Assembly (NCBI GenBank): GCA_001776425.1
Contig: MFBN01000009.1
Location: 1-10,532 of the forward strand
Origin: Candidatus Curtissbacteria bacterium RIFCSPLOWO2_01_FULL_37_9
Lineage (GTDB): Bacteria; Patescibacteriota; Microgenomatia; Curtissbacterales; GWA2-41-24
Length of the DNA stretch: 10,532 nt
Reading direction: 5' to 3'
Shown here: piece by piece, positions 1 to 7,000 of the stretch
Numbering within the stretch: the first letter of the stretch is position 1
Layout of the letters: every line of letters starts with the position of its first letter
The notes under the pieces: model-generated
Told to the model about the DNA's origin: nothing
The model's input: only the letters and a program-made list of their open reading frames with translations
Database searches by the model: none
Program-made: the position numbers and the translations under genes

Positions 1-72
1 TACTCTACCTATACCGACGACAGCAACTGGCGGTTTTAAAGTTTTCCTTGGTCTTTCTTCGCCTTTAACCAA
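1..72 (-). CDS. N-terminus of a Rossmann-fold protein, probably a nucleotide-sugar dehydrogenase (cut by window edge)
   Basis: Twenty-four codons are open from a TTG at 72-70 to the left edge. The peptide begins (L/M)VKGEERPRKTLKPP and runs into VAVVGIGRV, a hydrophobic beta strand followed by a GxGxxG-type dinucleotide-binding turn. This is how UDP-glucose/GDP-mannose dehydrogenase family proteins usually begin, although Gfo/Idh/MocA oxidoreductases and other Rossmann enzymes start similarly. The start is supported by AAGGAGGT six bases upstream, an exact match to the anti-Shine-Dalgarno. The gene overlaps the end of the SDR gene by 37 bases in another frame, so the two are probably translated from one mRNA. 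The enzyme would act in the cytoplasm, oxidising a nucleotide sugar with NAD. The Rossmann start is clear; the family is inference from 24 residues. Confidence 0.65.
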   Translation of the reverse strand, partial: MVKGEERPRKTLKPPVAVVGIGRV

Positions 73-1007
73 ATTATTACCTCCTTTAGTCCGTTTTCGA
101 ATTTCACTCTTGGATGCCAGTTTATCATTTTTTTGATTTTTTGCACATTCGGAACCCTTTTTTTAATATCGAATTCAAAACCAGGTACATATTTCAATTT
201 AAATGGCTTATTAATATTCATTGCGGCCCAAATTTTTTGAGCCAAGTCGATCATTTTTATCTCATGCTCGGATCCTATGTTAAAATCCTGATTTTTTCCG
301 TTTGGATGTAAAGCCACGGCAATTACGCCGCTTGCTACATCAGAAACATGAGTAAAACATCTTGTCTGCTGACCATCTCCCAGAAGTTCTAATGGATACT
401 GGTTATTTAATATTTTCTTAATAAGATCGGGTATAACATGAGCATAACCAACTTCCCTTTCCGGAAATTCATTTATTCCGTATGCGTTAAATGGCCTGCA
501 AATTGCAAAAGGCAGCTTATATTCATCCCAGAAAGCTTGACAATACCATTCACCTGTTAATTTTGAAAAACCGTATGAAGAAACTGGAGGAGGTATTCTT
601 TTTAAATCACTTTCTTTTGAAGGAAAAAGACTAGTTGATTCGAAAACCATTGAAGAAGAAATGTAGATCATTCTTTTAATTTTCGCTTCGATAGCTGCTT
701 CAAAAGTACTGCTATAAATTTTGTTATTTTCGGAAAGAATTGTTGCCGGATATTTATGAAAATAACCGATCCCACCGATTTTGGCTGCTGCATTTATACA
801 AATATCTATATAGTTAAAAACTTCTTTAGTCGGGGTTTTTTCTGTTAAATCAACTTTGATAAACTCGGCTCTGGGATCAAGACTAGCTTCTTTTTTGGAT
901 AAGTTATCAGCAACTCTAACATTATATCCTGTATCAAGAAGCTGCCTGACAATTTCAGAACCGATAAAGCCAGCACCACCGGTAACTAAAAATCTCGTTT
1001 TCGCCAT
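36..1007 (-). CDS. NAD(P)-dependent epimerase/dehydratase, extended SDR family (GDP-fucose synthase-like)
   Basis: This is a 323-residue cytoplasmic extended short-chain dehydrogenase/reductase acting on a nucleotide sugar. Residues 9-16 (TGGAGFIG) are the NAD(P)-binding glycine motif. INAAAKIGGIG at 71-81 resembles the AAxxGGI segment of GDP-L-fucose synthases. SSSMVF at 117-122 holds the catalytic Ser/Thr position, and Y145-G-F-S-K149 is the YxxxK dyad. RPFNAYG (171-177) and GDGQQTRCFTHVSDV (210-224) are the usual substrate-domain motifs. Length is normal for the family. I start at the ATG at 1007, which puts the first beta strand five residues in; an upstream TTG at 1028 would add seven residues that overlap the preceding gene further. 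Even so the gene overlaps the membrane-protein gene upstream by 22 bases. The exact product (fucose, galactose or another sugar) cannot be told. Confidence 0.9.
   Translation of the reverse strand: MAKTRFLVTGGAGFIGSEIVRQLLDTGYNVRVADNLSKKEASLDPRAEFIKVDLTEKTPTKEVFNYIDICINAAAKIGGIGYFHKYPATILSENNKIYSSTFEAAIEAKIKRMIYISSSMVFESTSLFPSKESDLKRIPPPVSSYGFSKLTGEWYCQAFWDEYKLPFAICRPFNAYGINEFPEREVGYAHVIPDLIKKILNNQYPLELLGDGQQTRCFTHVSDVASGVIAVALHPNGKNQDFNIGSEHEIKMIDLAQKIWAAMNINKPFKLKYVPGFEFDIKKRVPNVQKIKKMINWHPRVKFENGLKEVIIWLKAKKDQGKL
79..86 (-). promoter_or_regulatory. Perfect Shine-Dalgarno site for the gene starting at 72
   Basis: The minus strand reads AAGGAGGT here, followed by AATAA-T spacing and then TTG. 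It lies inside the coding sequence of the SDR gene, where it spells part of Lys-Glu-Val. It is the only full-strength ribosome binding site I found in the window. It decides the otherwise weak TTG start and suggests this gene is initiated independently rather than by coupling alone. Confidence 0.75.
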
Positions 1008-2581
1008 AATAAATAAAAATAAATACAAGTCCCAATCAGTGTAGAAATTGAAATTATCTCACTTGCCAAATGGACTGGTGACCTCGCGTAATTGATTATA
1101 ACTTCGTGTATACCTTGGGGCAACTGAAAAGTTATAAGGCCAAAGTTATTTTGGAAGCTGATTGGTACTTTTTGGCCGTCTGCTTTCACTTGCCAGCCAG
1201 GAAAATAAATAGTGTTTACTCTTATACTTGTATTATCTTCAACATTAATTCTTGCTTTATAGTACGTGTGAAGTATTTTTGTCTCCTCAATTTGCGCTAT
1301 ACCAGAAATAATTTCAATTTTTTTATAAGTCCTGTCAAAAGGCTTTTCCTTAACCCAAAGAGGTAAATATTCATCTCTTACCGTTGTAGTATCTTCATTG
1401 GTCGAGTAGAAATCGTCACTTCTATCAACAAAAGCTACAGGTTTGGTATAGATAATTGTCGAGGTGATACTAGCTAAAATAACTAGTATCGCCAGTATTA
1501 TTTTTTTCTTACTTAATGTATTTATGACATGAGCTATTAAGAAAGCTGATATAAAAACTACAAGAGATAATAATCTCCATGGGAATTGAATAGTGTCAAC
1601 AAACGGCAAATTATTCCAAATTGGCAGGGAAAAATTCGTCATTGAGAAAAAAACGAGAATAAAAATAATAAGAAATATATCTATAAGTAAATTTTTAGTC
1701 TTTTGTGTTTTGCGCAGGTAAACAGCTGATAGGAAAATCGCAAGTGCAACTATGCCAAATTGAACGGAAAGACCAATTTCTCCATTTGGATTGGGGCCAT
1801 ATCCCCAAGAAGGAGCTATTAATTTTAATGGGCTAACTAAATGATCGGCGATTCTTGAAATATCAATTTGTGAAAGACGTACATACTTTATATCGTATAA
1901 TGCGGGGAGCCAGAAAAAAGTAGAGATTAAAATCCCCAAGATAAAAGTACCAATAATCTTGATCCTTCCTTCTTTAATTAAGACAAGAGAGATGAAAAGA
2001 AAAAGGGGTAAAAATAAAATTGCAATAACATTATGGGAAAGAATTAAGCCAGAAGCAGAAATGGAAAGAAGCGGTAAATAGAGCATATTGCCCTTGGTGA
2101 TCTTAAAGATACAGCCAGCTACTAAAGGAAGTATGGCAAATGCCAGATTTTCGCCCAGTGACCCTCTAACATATAAATCGACAAATCGGTAAGGAATAAA
2201 AAGATAGACAATTGCGCCGGCAAGACTTGCATACTTTTCAAAAAACTGAGAGAGAGCCCAATACATTGCAACCACTGATAACACTGTAGAAAGGACAAAG
2301 ATTATCTTTATACTATCGACAAAACCGAAACCTAAAGCTTTGGGAATTTCTGCAAGGTAAAATGGCAGAGGATATAAAAAATTCAATACGGGATAACCAT
2401 AGCTGTTATTAAGCCGATCAACAAATCTAACGGGAAATTGACCAGATTTTAAAGTCTGATGAAAGGCAGAAAATCTAATTACCATCCATTCACCGTCATG
2501 ACTTTCAAAGTTTCCTTTTTTGAAAAACGGCCATATAGCAATTAACGAAATCAGAATAATTATGCAGTAATCCTTTTTCAT
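986..2581 (-). CDS. PTPS-related / YfhO-like polytopic membrane protein, putative GT-C glycosyltransferase
   Basis: The 531-residue protein begins with a transmembrane helix (about 5-20), followed by an outside loop with SHDGEW (27-32) and a conserved-looking segment SYGYPVLNFLYPLPFYL (60-76). The charged HD.E loop followed by GYP..YPPLPYY is the signature I associate with the 6-pyruvoyl-tetrahydropterin-synthase-related membrane domain (Pfam PTPS_related). The name is historical and does not imply pterin synthesis. About ten further helices follow to near residue 375. Residues about 375-500 form a soluble, beta-rich region with YFPGWQVKADG at 459-469 and LPQGIHEVIINY at 479-490, which is the YfhO-type C-terminal pattern. 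A last helix and WRKRDF close the protein. Family knowledge suggests sugar transfer to lipid or wall polymers outside the membrane; the substrate is unknown. It starts 18 bases after the upstream gene, with no visible Shine-Dalgarno. Confidence 0.8.
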   Translation of the reverse strand: MKKDYCIIILISLIAIWPFFKKGNFESHDGEWMVIRFSAFHQTLKSGQFPVRFVDRLNNSYGYPVLNFLYPLPFYLAEIPKALGFGFVDSIKIIFVLSTVLSVVAMYWALSQFFEKYASLAGAIVYLFIPYRFVDLYVRGSLGENLAFAILPLVAGCIFKITKGNMLYLPLLSISASGLILSHNVIAILFLPLFLFISLVLIKEGRIKIIGTFILGILISTFFWLPALYDIKYVRLSQIDISRIADHLVSPLKLIAPSWGYGPNPNGEIGLSVQFGIVALAIFLSAVYLRKTQKTKNLLIDIFLIIFILVFFSMTNFSLPIWNNLPFVDTIQFPWRLLSLVVFISAFLIAHVINTLSKKKIILAILVILASITSTIIYTKPVAFVDRSDDFYSTNEDTTTVRDEYLPLWVKEKPFDRTYKKIEIISGIAQIEETKILHTYYKARINVEDNTSIRVNTIYFPGWQVKADGQKVPISFQNNFGLITFQLPQGIHEVIINYARSPVHLASEIISISTLIGTCIYFYLLWRKRDF

Positions 2582-2599
2582 TTAAAATAATTATGTTAC

Positions 2600-4315
2600 T
2601 TAAATATCGGGATAATTTAAGTCTTCAGGGTTAATTAATGGTGGGTTTTTACATCTTTCCGGAGTTGTTTGATAATAAAAATAAGATGTTGCGTTGGAAG
2701 GATACATGAATTTACCATCTATTAAGGAAAAATTACCTTTAATCGAGTCAAGACTTTCTATATAAAGCGCGTTTGTATCATCGCATATTTTATTCCAATC
2801 AATTGGGTCCGGAAAATGAAACCGCCCAAATTTGTATACATACTGTAATTTATAACTCCTTTCATATTCCTGTCTTTCCTCTAAATATTTTGCCGGATCG
2901 TATTTAAGACCAGATAAAATGTAAATGTAACCCATGTTCCTACCAGAATTCCAGTAAATATTTTTGTCTGGATTTTGCTTGATAAAATTTACTATTTCGA
3001 AATAACTATCTCCCCAATAAATAAGAGAGTTATATGGCATATGTCTGAAATATGCATCAATAAATAACGCATTATAGAATAGGATAGGTACAGCAAAGAT
3101 TAATAGAAAAAGAGCTCTTAGATAAATTGTTTTTTGGAAAATAAATTGGACGATAGTCTTGTAAGCAATTGCTTCAAAAATTATTATTGGTACTACCATC
3201 TGCAATAGCCTGGTACTAGAAATATCCTTTGTAAATACTGAAGCCATAGGCCCAATCACAAACCACCCTATTAATAATATCCCGTTCTTATTTCTTTGCC
3301 ATAAAGCAATAACAGCTCCAATTAATATTAATACTGGCTCGTAGATCAATAATAAACCGGATCTTTCAACATTTAAACCAAGGCCTCGCCCTTTTACAAA
3401 CCAAAGATCTAATGAAAAAGCATCTAAATAATTTTTAAGGAGTTTGTGTAAATACGCTAAACGGGGATAATGTAAGTATTTCGCTATTAGATTATACTGT
3501 TTTCCTTGAGCTAAAATCTCTCCTACGGGTTGATCCGACCATTCAAATCTAATTCCTGTGTCATTCTCGTAAAAGAAAGCACCATGAGGAATACGCTTTT
3601 GATTTGGAGTCCAGAAAACCACCAATGAGGTAAACAATATAAATGTCGCTAAACTTAGAGACAAAAGTATTTTTTTATCTTTTGTTATATTTTTCCAAAA
3701 ACAAATTAGCATAAGGATGATAAATGGTGGAAGAAAAAAGAAATATCCTGGATAGCTATACGTTGTTAAACCCAGAAATACTCCACCTAATAACTTATAG
3801 AGTTTTTTCTTTTTGTAAAGTAAGAAATATGTTCCCATTAAAAGCATTAAAAGACCATAGAAGCTTTGTGCATAACCAGTGCGTGACATAAAAAAATGAT
3901 AAGAGGAAACTGAAGCAACAACGGCTGAGGTAAGAGCAATAGTTTTATCGAGAAAAAATTTTAGAGTAATTTTATAAATTAGAATAATTGTTAATAGACT
4001 TACAAAAATTACGCTGAATCTGGAGGCAAAAACCGTAGGACCGAATAAAAAAGCAAAAGGTATCTTTAAATAATATTGGACAGGATACTCCCAAACTCCA
4101 AAACTTTCAAAAGCTATAGGCAAAAATTTGCCATGTTGATCTCTGCCAGTTTTTAATAAAGAATATGCATCATAGATAAAACCAACCTCATCTCTTTGAG
4201 CTGGAGGAGGAACAGAAGTAATATGATATATTCTAATCAAAAAAGCTACAATAATTATTAACAGGAGAAGTATTTTATGTTTATTGCTGTATATATATTT
4301 CTTCATAAACATCAT
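2600..4315 (-). CDS. GT39-like (PMT_2/ArnT-type) membrane glycosyltransferase
   Basis: The 571-residue GT-C enzyme is expected to transfer a sugar from a polyprenyl-phosphate carrier to an acceptor on the outer face of the membrane. An N-terminal helix (about 13-30) leads to the first outside loop with R41-D42-E43, the acidic motif that in this fold holds the catalytic aspartate. [15 protein letters not shown] follows (48-62), and the next loop carries VWEYP (74-78). About ten helices follow, with SLDLWFVKG (301-309) and [10 protein letters not shown] (355-364) in the later loops. A soluble tail runs from about 420 to 571. It is clearly paralogous to the next gene upstream. The ORF has three near-terminal ATGs at 4315, 4312 and 4306. 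The last gives the MKK start typical here and has GGATG upstream, so the true start may be 4306. Sugar and acceptor are unknown. Confidence 0.87.
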
Positions 4316-4359
4316 CCACTATTTTTTGTACATCCTAAGCACTTACAAAGTATACTCTA

Positions 4360-4437
4360 TTAAAAAAGCCATATCGCAATTGTCGATATACTAATTAGCA
4401 GAATAAATAATATGTATCTTTTTTGGATAAAGTTCAT
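4360..4437 (-). CDS. 25-codon single-helix micro-ORF, possible gene remnant or leader peptide
   Basis: An ATG at 4437 overlaps the stop of the upstream GT39 gene as ATGA. It opens 25 codons encoding MNFIQKRY followed by an unbroken hydrophobic run of isoleucine and leucine ending IAIWLF and TAA. It looks like the first signal-anchor helix of a polytopic membrane protein and resembles the start of the 531-residue protein at 2581 (ILISLIAIWPFF). It stops at a run of six T. A one-base shift there would read on only for F-N-R-V-Y-F-V-S-A before a stop. The rest of any original gene would have to be deleted, since only about 45 bases remain before the next gene. Alternatively it is a small membrane peptide or leader. 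The open frame and overlap are seen; the role is not known. Confidence 0.35.
   Translation of the reverse strand: MNFIQKRYILFILLISISTIAIWLF
4362..4389 (-). terminator. Possible intrinsic terminator or attenuator hairpin
   Basis: On the minus strand ATATCG (4389-4384) and CGATAT (4376-4371) form a perfect six-base stem around a seven-base loop. Three bases (GGC) and then six T residues (4367-4362) follow. The geometry fits a weak Rho-independent terminator, although the stem has only two G-C pairs. It lies inside the last third of the 25-codon micro-ORF, between two GT39 genes. It could reduce read-through into the genes at 4315 and beyond, or act as an attenuator if ribosomes on the micro-ORF open it. 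In DNA this AT-rich a chance hairpin is quite possible. Confidence 0.35.
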
Positions 4438-6131
4438 AAAGATCTTAACTGGACAAGTTTAAACGCGATCTTGCCGTTGGGGTATAAAACCTTATCGATA
4501 ACATGGGTTACAAGCGTTTTACCATCTTGAGTTGTTAACCATAAGTTGGGTATATCATCTTCAAAACTTACGTAAAGGTTATTTGGAGATTTTTCAACGT
4601 CTTCCCATTTAAAAGGTTTGACAAATTGGTATTTCGCAAAACTTTTAACATCTAAAAATCCGAATTCGTTAGGTTTATCAGATATCTTAACTGTCCGTCT
4701 AAAATCATCAGGATCGTATTTTTTATAAAAAAGAAACCAAATGTAGGCAGGTCCTGATGAATCGCTGACTATTACTTTTTCATAATTGTTTTCATAAAAG
4801 GATATTTTTTCGACCAACTGCCTTCTTCCAAAATGCCACTGAGCTGGATATTTTACTGGTAAAATATAAAAATAAACATATAAAAAATAGGCAAATGATG
4901 ATATATACGCCAATACAATAAAGGTGATGCCTACTTTATGTACTCTTATTGCCGTAAGGTAATTTACGGTAAGTAAAACTCCAATTGCGGCAATAATAGA
5001 CCATCCAATTACCATATTAAATGATCTGTTAGCTGCAGGGGTCATAAAAGTAAAACTTGAAGCAATTGGGCTAATAAGAAAGTAAGATAATAAAGCAATA
5101 ATTTTTTTTGTTCTGTTTATAATAAGATAATAAGCACCTATCAAAAAAAGGGAAACTTCGGGAAGATAAACCAAACCAGTTTTTTGCAAATTAAAAGGTA
5201 TTTGACCATCTCCTTTAACAGCTAAAAAATCAAAGGAGAAATGCTGCAGGTATCTTCTTGCAACATCTGTAAAATAATAATAAGGTTTATTATTAAAAAA
5301 CCTGCTTAAAACAACCGGATATGTTTGTCCATCTAGAGTATGTGCCTGCCATAATTTTAAGCGAATATCCTGGTCATAAAAAATGCTTATTGTTTTTGCT
5401 CTTCCTGTTAGTGTTTGTGGATCTTTGACAATCGAATATGTCAGCGGAAAAAGCAAGATAAAACCAATCATAACTGGGAGTATCAATAATTTTTTTCTTG
5501 TATACAATTCACGGCGAAAGAGAATAACCAAAAGTACTAGAAGCAAGACAATCATTATTCTGGCTCCATAATATGAATAAATAGCGGCTACGAAGAAAAT
5601 GCCCGAAACAATAAAGTAATGACTTTTTTTAAGACCTTTTAAAAAAAACAAAAACCCGGCTGACGTAAACAGAACCTCAACCCCAACCAGCATATTGCTT
5701 CTAGAAAACAAAATACTCCATGGAGAAATAGCAATTAACAATGCCGCAGTATATGGTAAGTATTTGAACATTTTTATTTTTTTTAACTCCTCTGAAAATA
5801 TCTCTTCTGTGAGAAAGTAGACTATAACCACAGTTATTATTCCGGCGATTGCCGAAGGTAAACGCACGGCAAATTCATTTAACCCGAAAATAAAAACACT
5901 GGGAATATCCAGCCACGCACTCATTGGAGGTTTATAATCACCGAAGCTTTTTATTGCCAGTGGCCATTTATCGCCAAATTCATCAGCTCCGGTTTTTAAA
6001 AGCGAGTATGCATTGTAGCCAAACGACGCTTCATCAGAATAAAGACCAATTGGGAAAGAACCAAGCTTATATAATCTTATAAAACTTGCAAGTAAAATAA
6101 CTATAATAATTAATAAATGTTCCTTCTTCAT
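4434..6131 (-). CDS. GT39-like (PMT_2/ArnT-type) membrane glycosyltransferase
   Basis: The 565-residue GT-C protein has a first helix at about 5-22, then the outside loop LYSDEASFGYNAYSLL (30-45) with D33-E34, the usual acidic catalytic pair of PMT_2 proteins. The second loop has GDYKPP (64-69). About ten more helices follow. Conserved-looking later motifs are HFSFDFLAVKGD (297-308), YLPE (322-325) and SPIASSF (354-360). The extracytoplasmic tail runs from about residue 425 to the end. These features match sugar transfer from a polyprenyl-phosphate donor to an outside acceptor. It shares AYSLLKTG, the SFG segment after it and overall layout with the next gene downstream, which points to a duplication. 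The start is the ATG two bases after the stop of the 202-residue ORF, and the TGA stop overlaps the micro-ORF start. No clear Shine-Dalgarno is visible, so translation is probably coupled. The acceptor is unknown. Confidence 0.88.
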   Translation of the reverse strand: MKKEHLLIIIVILLASFIRLYKLGSFPIGLYSDEASFGYNAYSLLKTGADEFGDKWPLAIKSFGDYKPPMSAWLDIPSVFIFGLNEFAVRLPSAIAGIITVVIVYFLTEEIFSEELKKIKMFKYLPYTAALLIAISPWSILFSRSNMLVGVEVLFTSAGFLFFLKGLKKSHYFIVSGIFFVAAIYSYYGARIMIVLLLVLLVILFRRELYTRKKLLILPVMIGFILLFPLTYSIVKDPQTLTGRAKTISIFYDQDIRLKLWQAHTLDGQTYPVVLSRFFNNKPYYYFTDVARRYLQHFSFDFLAVKGDGQIPFNLQKTGLVYLPEVSLFLIGAYYLIINRTKKIIALLSYFLISPIASSFTFMTPAANRSFNMVIGWSIIAAIGVLLTVNYLTAIRVHKVGITFIVLAYISSFAYFLYVYFYILPVKYPAQWHFGRRQLVEKISFYENNYEKVIVSDSSGPAYIWFLFYKKYDPDDFRRTVKISDKPNEFGFLDVKSFAKYQFVKPFKWEDVEKSPNNLYVSFEDDIPNLWLTTQDGKTLVTHVIDKVLYPNGKIAFKLVQLRSL

Positions 6132-6133
6132 CT

Positions 6134-6742
6134 TTAATATTTCATTTGTATGCTGATACTATGCACAAGTCTTAATATTTCATAGAATATAATTAGAAAA
6201 ATCGTAACAATCAGCAATTTTATAAAAATCGGCGTTTTTTTTACTCTTAAAATTAAAACAAATTTATAACAACCGAACGTAGCAAAAATCGACAAAAAAA
6301 CTAAAAAAACAGCCGCGCCAAAAAAACCGATATAATAGACCAAGATGAAACTAATAACAATAGCAGAAATAAACGCAATAATTATTTTTCTTCTCTTTTT
6401 ATTACTTAAAATATCCCAAAATCCGAAAACTACAAGAGGTAAGAAACCTGGCAAAAAGTAGCCATAACTACCTACTGCATACTGCATGTCTGGAATACTT
6501 TTGAAAAATATATAATCGGTTGATATTAATTGTCCGAGAATATTCAAAAAAGATAAATTAATTGGTTTTATTAATATATATTCTATTATCGTAGGCTTGG
6601 ATAAAATAATATCGAGCATCCAAGGAGTTATTAACAATAATGAAATGTGAAGAATTAAGACTCTAAAATTTCTGAAATAACTGTATACGTAGATTGATGA
6701 TAATAAGCTTAGAAACAGAGCAATAATTAACATAGTAAACAT
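6134..6742 (-). CDS. Half-length GT39-like membrane protein, probably the C-terminal remnant of a broken gene
   Basis: The 202-residue product is almost entirely membrane helices (about 4-20, 28-47, 99-110, 119-138, 140-158 and 174-190). Residues 70-105 hold STDYIFFKS, then GSYGYFLPGFLPLVVFG. This matches in order and spacing the HFSFDFLAVKGD..GLVYLPEVSLFLIG stretch (about 297-332) of the intact paralogue at 4434-6131. Residue 1 would correspond to about residue 190 of that protein. The N-terminal helix, the acidic catalytic loop, the SPIASSF-like motif and the soluble tail are all missing, so it should be inactive as a glycosyltransferase on its own. The stop lies two bases before the next gene's ATG. 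An ATG at 6733 is an alternative start. AGGAAG about 19 bases upstream is too far to be a good ribosome binding site. An open frame of this length argues either for recent truncation or for a retained small membrane protein. Confidence 0.6.
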   Translation of the reverse strand: MFTMLIIALFLSLLSSIYVYSYFRNFRVLILHISLLLITPWMLDIILSKPTIIEYILIKPINLSFLNILGQLISTDYIFFKSIPDMQYAVGSYGYFLPGFLPLVVFGFWDILSNKKRRKIIIAFISAIVISFILVYYIGFFGAAVFLVFLSIFATFGCYKFVLILRVKKTPIFIKLLIVTIFLIIFYEILRLVHSISIQMKY

Positions 6743-6746
6743 TATC

Positions 6747-7000
6747 TTAATTCTTGATTATTCTTCCTAAATTATAAATAGCTATAATTAGCCTTGTCTC
6801 AATTTATCCATTGCAGAATTTTTCAATAAAAATATTTAGCGAATGGTATCGGCTGATATTAACTCCTTATGAATAGTCCACGGATTATATCCATCCCCCC
6901 CTGAATACCACGGAAAATAAACTTATCAAAAAAATATTAGGCCGGTTACATATGAAATAACAACAACGGGAAGAATTGATTTTTTATTTGGGCTAGTCAT
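6747..7000 (-). pseudogene. Degraded N-terminal half of a GT39-like glycosyltransferase gene
   Basis: The 250-base gap between the two flanking ORFs is not blank. An ATG at 7000 overlaps the upstream stop (ATGACTAG) and opens 24 codons: MTSPNKKS followed by a hydrophobic helix ending GLIFF. Then TGA and TAA stand in tandem (6928-6923), after a seven-T run. The same frame continues (6922-6836) with PWYSGGDGYNPWTIHKEL before another stop. This parallels SFPIGLYSDEASFGYNAYSLL in the paralogue at 4434-6131, at about the right distance from the first helix. A third piece in a shifted frame (6803-6747) reads RLIIAIYNLGRIIKN, like the helix at about 90-112 of the paralogue. The fragment order matches a GT39 N-terminus with a deletion and several lesions, followed by the C-terminal half at 6742-6134. 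The acidic catalytic pair is replaced by GGD. The alignment is by eye and inferential. Confidence 0.55.
6771..6798 (-). promoter_or_regulatory. Tentative sigma-70-like promoter ahead of the 202-residue ORF
   Basis: The minus strand carries a consensus TATAAT (6776-6771), with GACAAG sixteen bases upstream (6798-6793) as a poor -35 candidate. Transcription would begin near 6764, about 20 bases before the ATG at 6742. It would restart expression of the downstream genes after the broken stretch. TATAAT is common by chance in DNA this AT-rich, and the -35 is weak, so this is only a candidate. Confidence 0.2.

Noticed and set aside
1008..1028. Upstream TTG start that would lengthen the SDR protein by seven residues (MYLFLFI before MAKT)
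   Set aside because: The ATG at 1007 puts the Rossmann beta strand at the usual distance. The extra residues only reflect an AT-rich stretch of the overlapping gene, and no good ribosome binding site serves the TTG.
6870..6914. Imperfect direct repeat TCCGTGG(AC)TATTCA on the minus strand (6884-6870 and 6914-6902)
   Set aside because: The units are 13 and 15 bases with a two-base gap and only two copies, both falling on Pro-Trp codons of the broken gene. Chance or local duplication explains it, and there is no sign of an attachment site.
6923..6928. Possible TGA recoding (genetic code 25) to read through the broken fragment
   Set aside because: The TGA is followed at once by TAA, and two intact genes in the window end in TGA, so TGA is a normal stop here.
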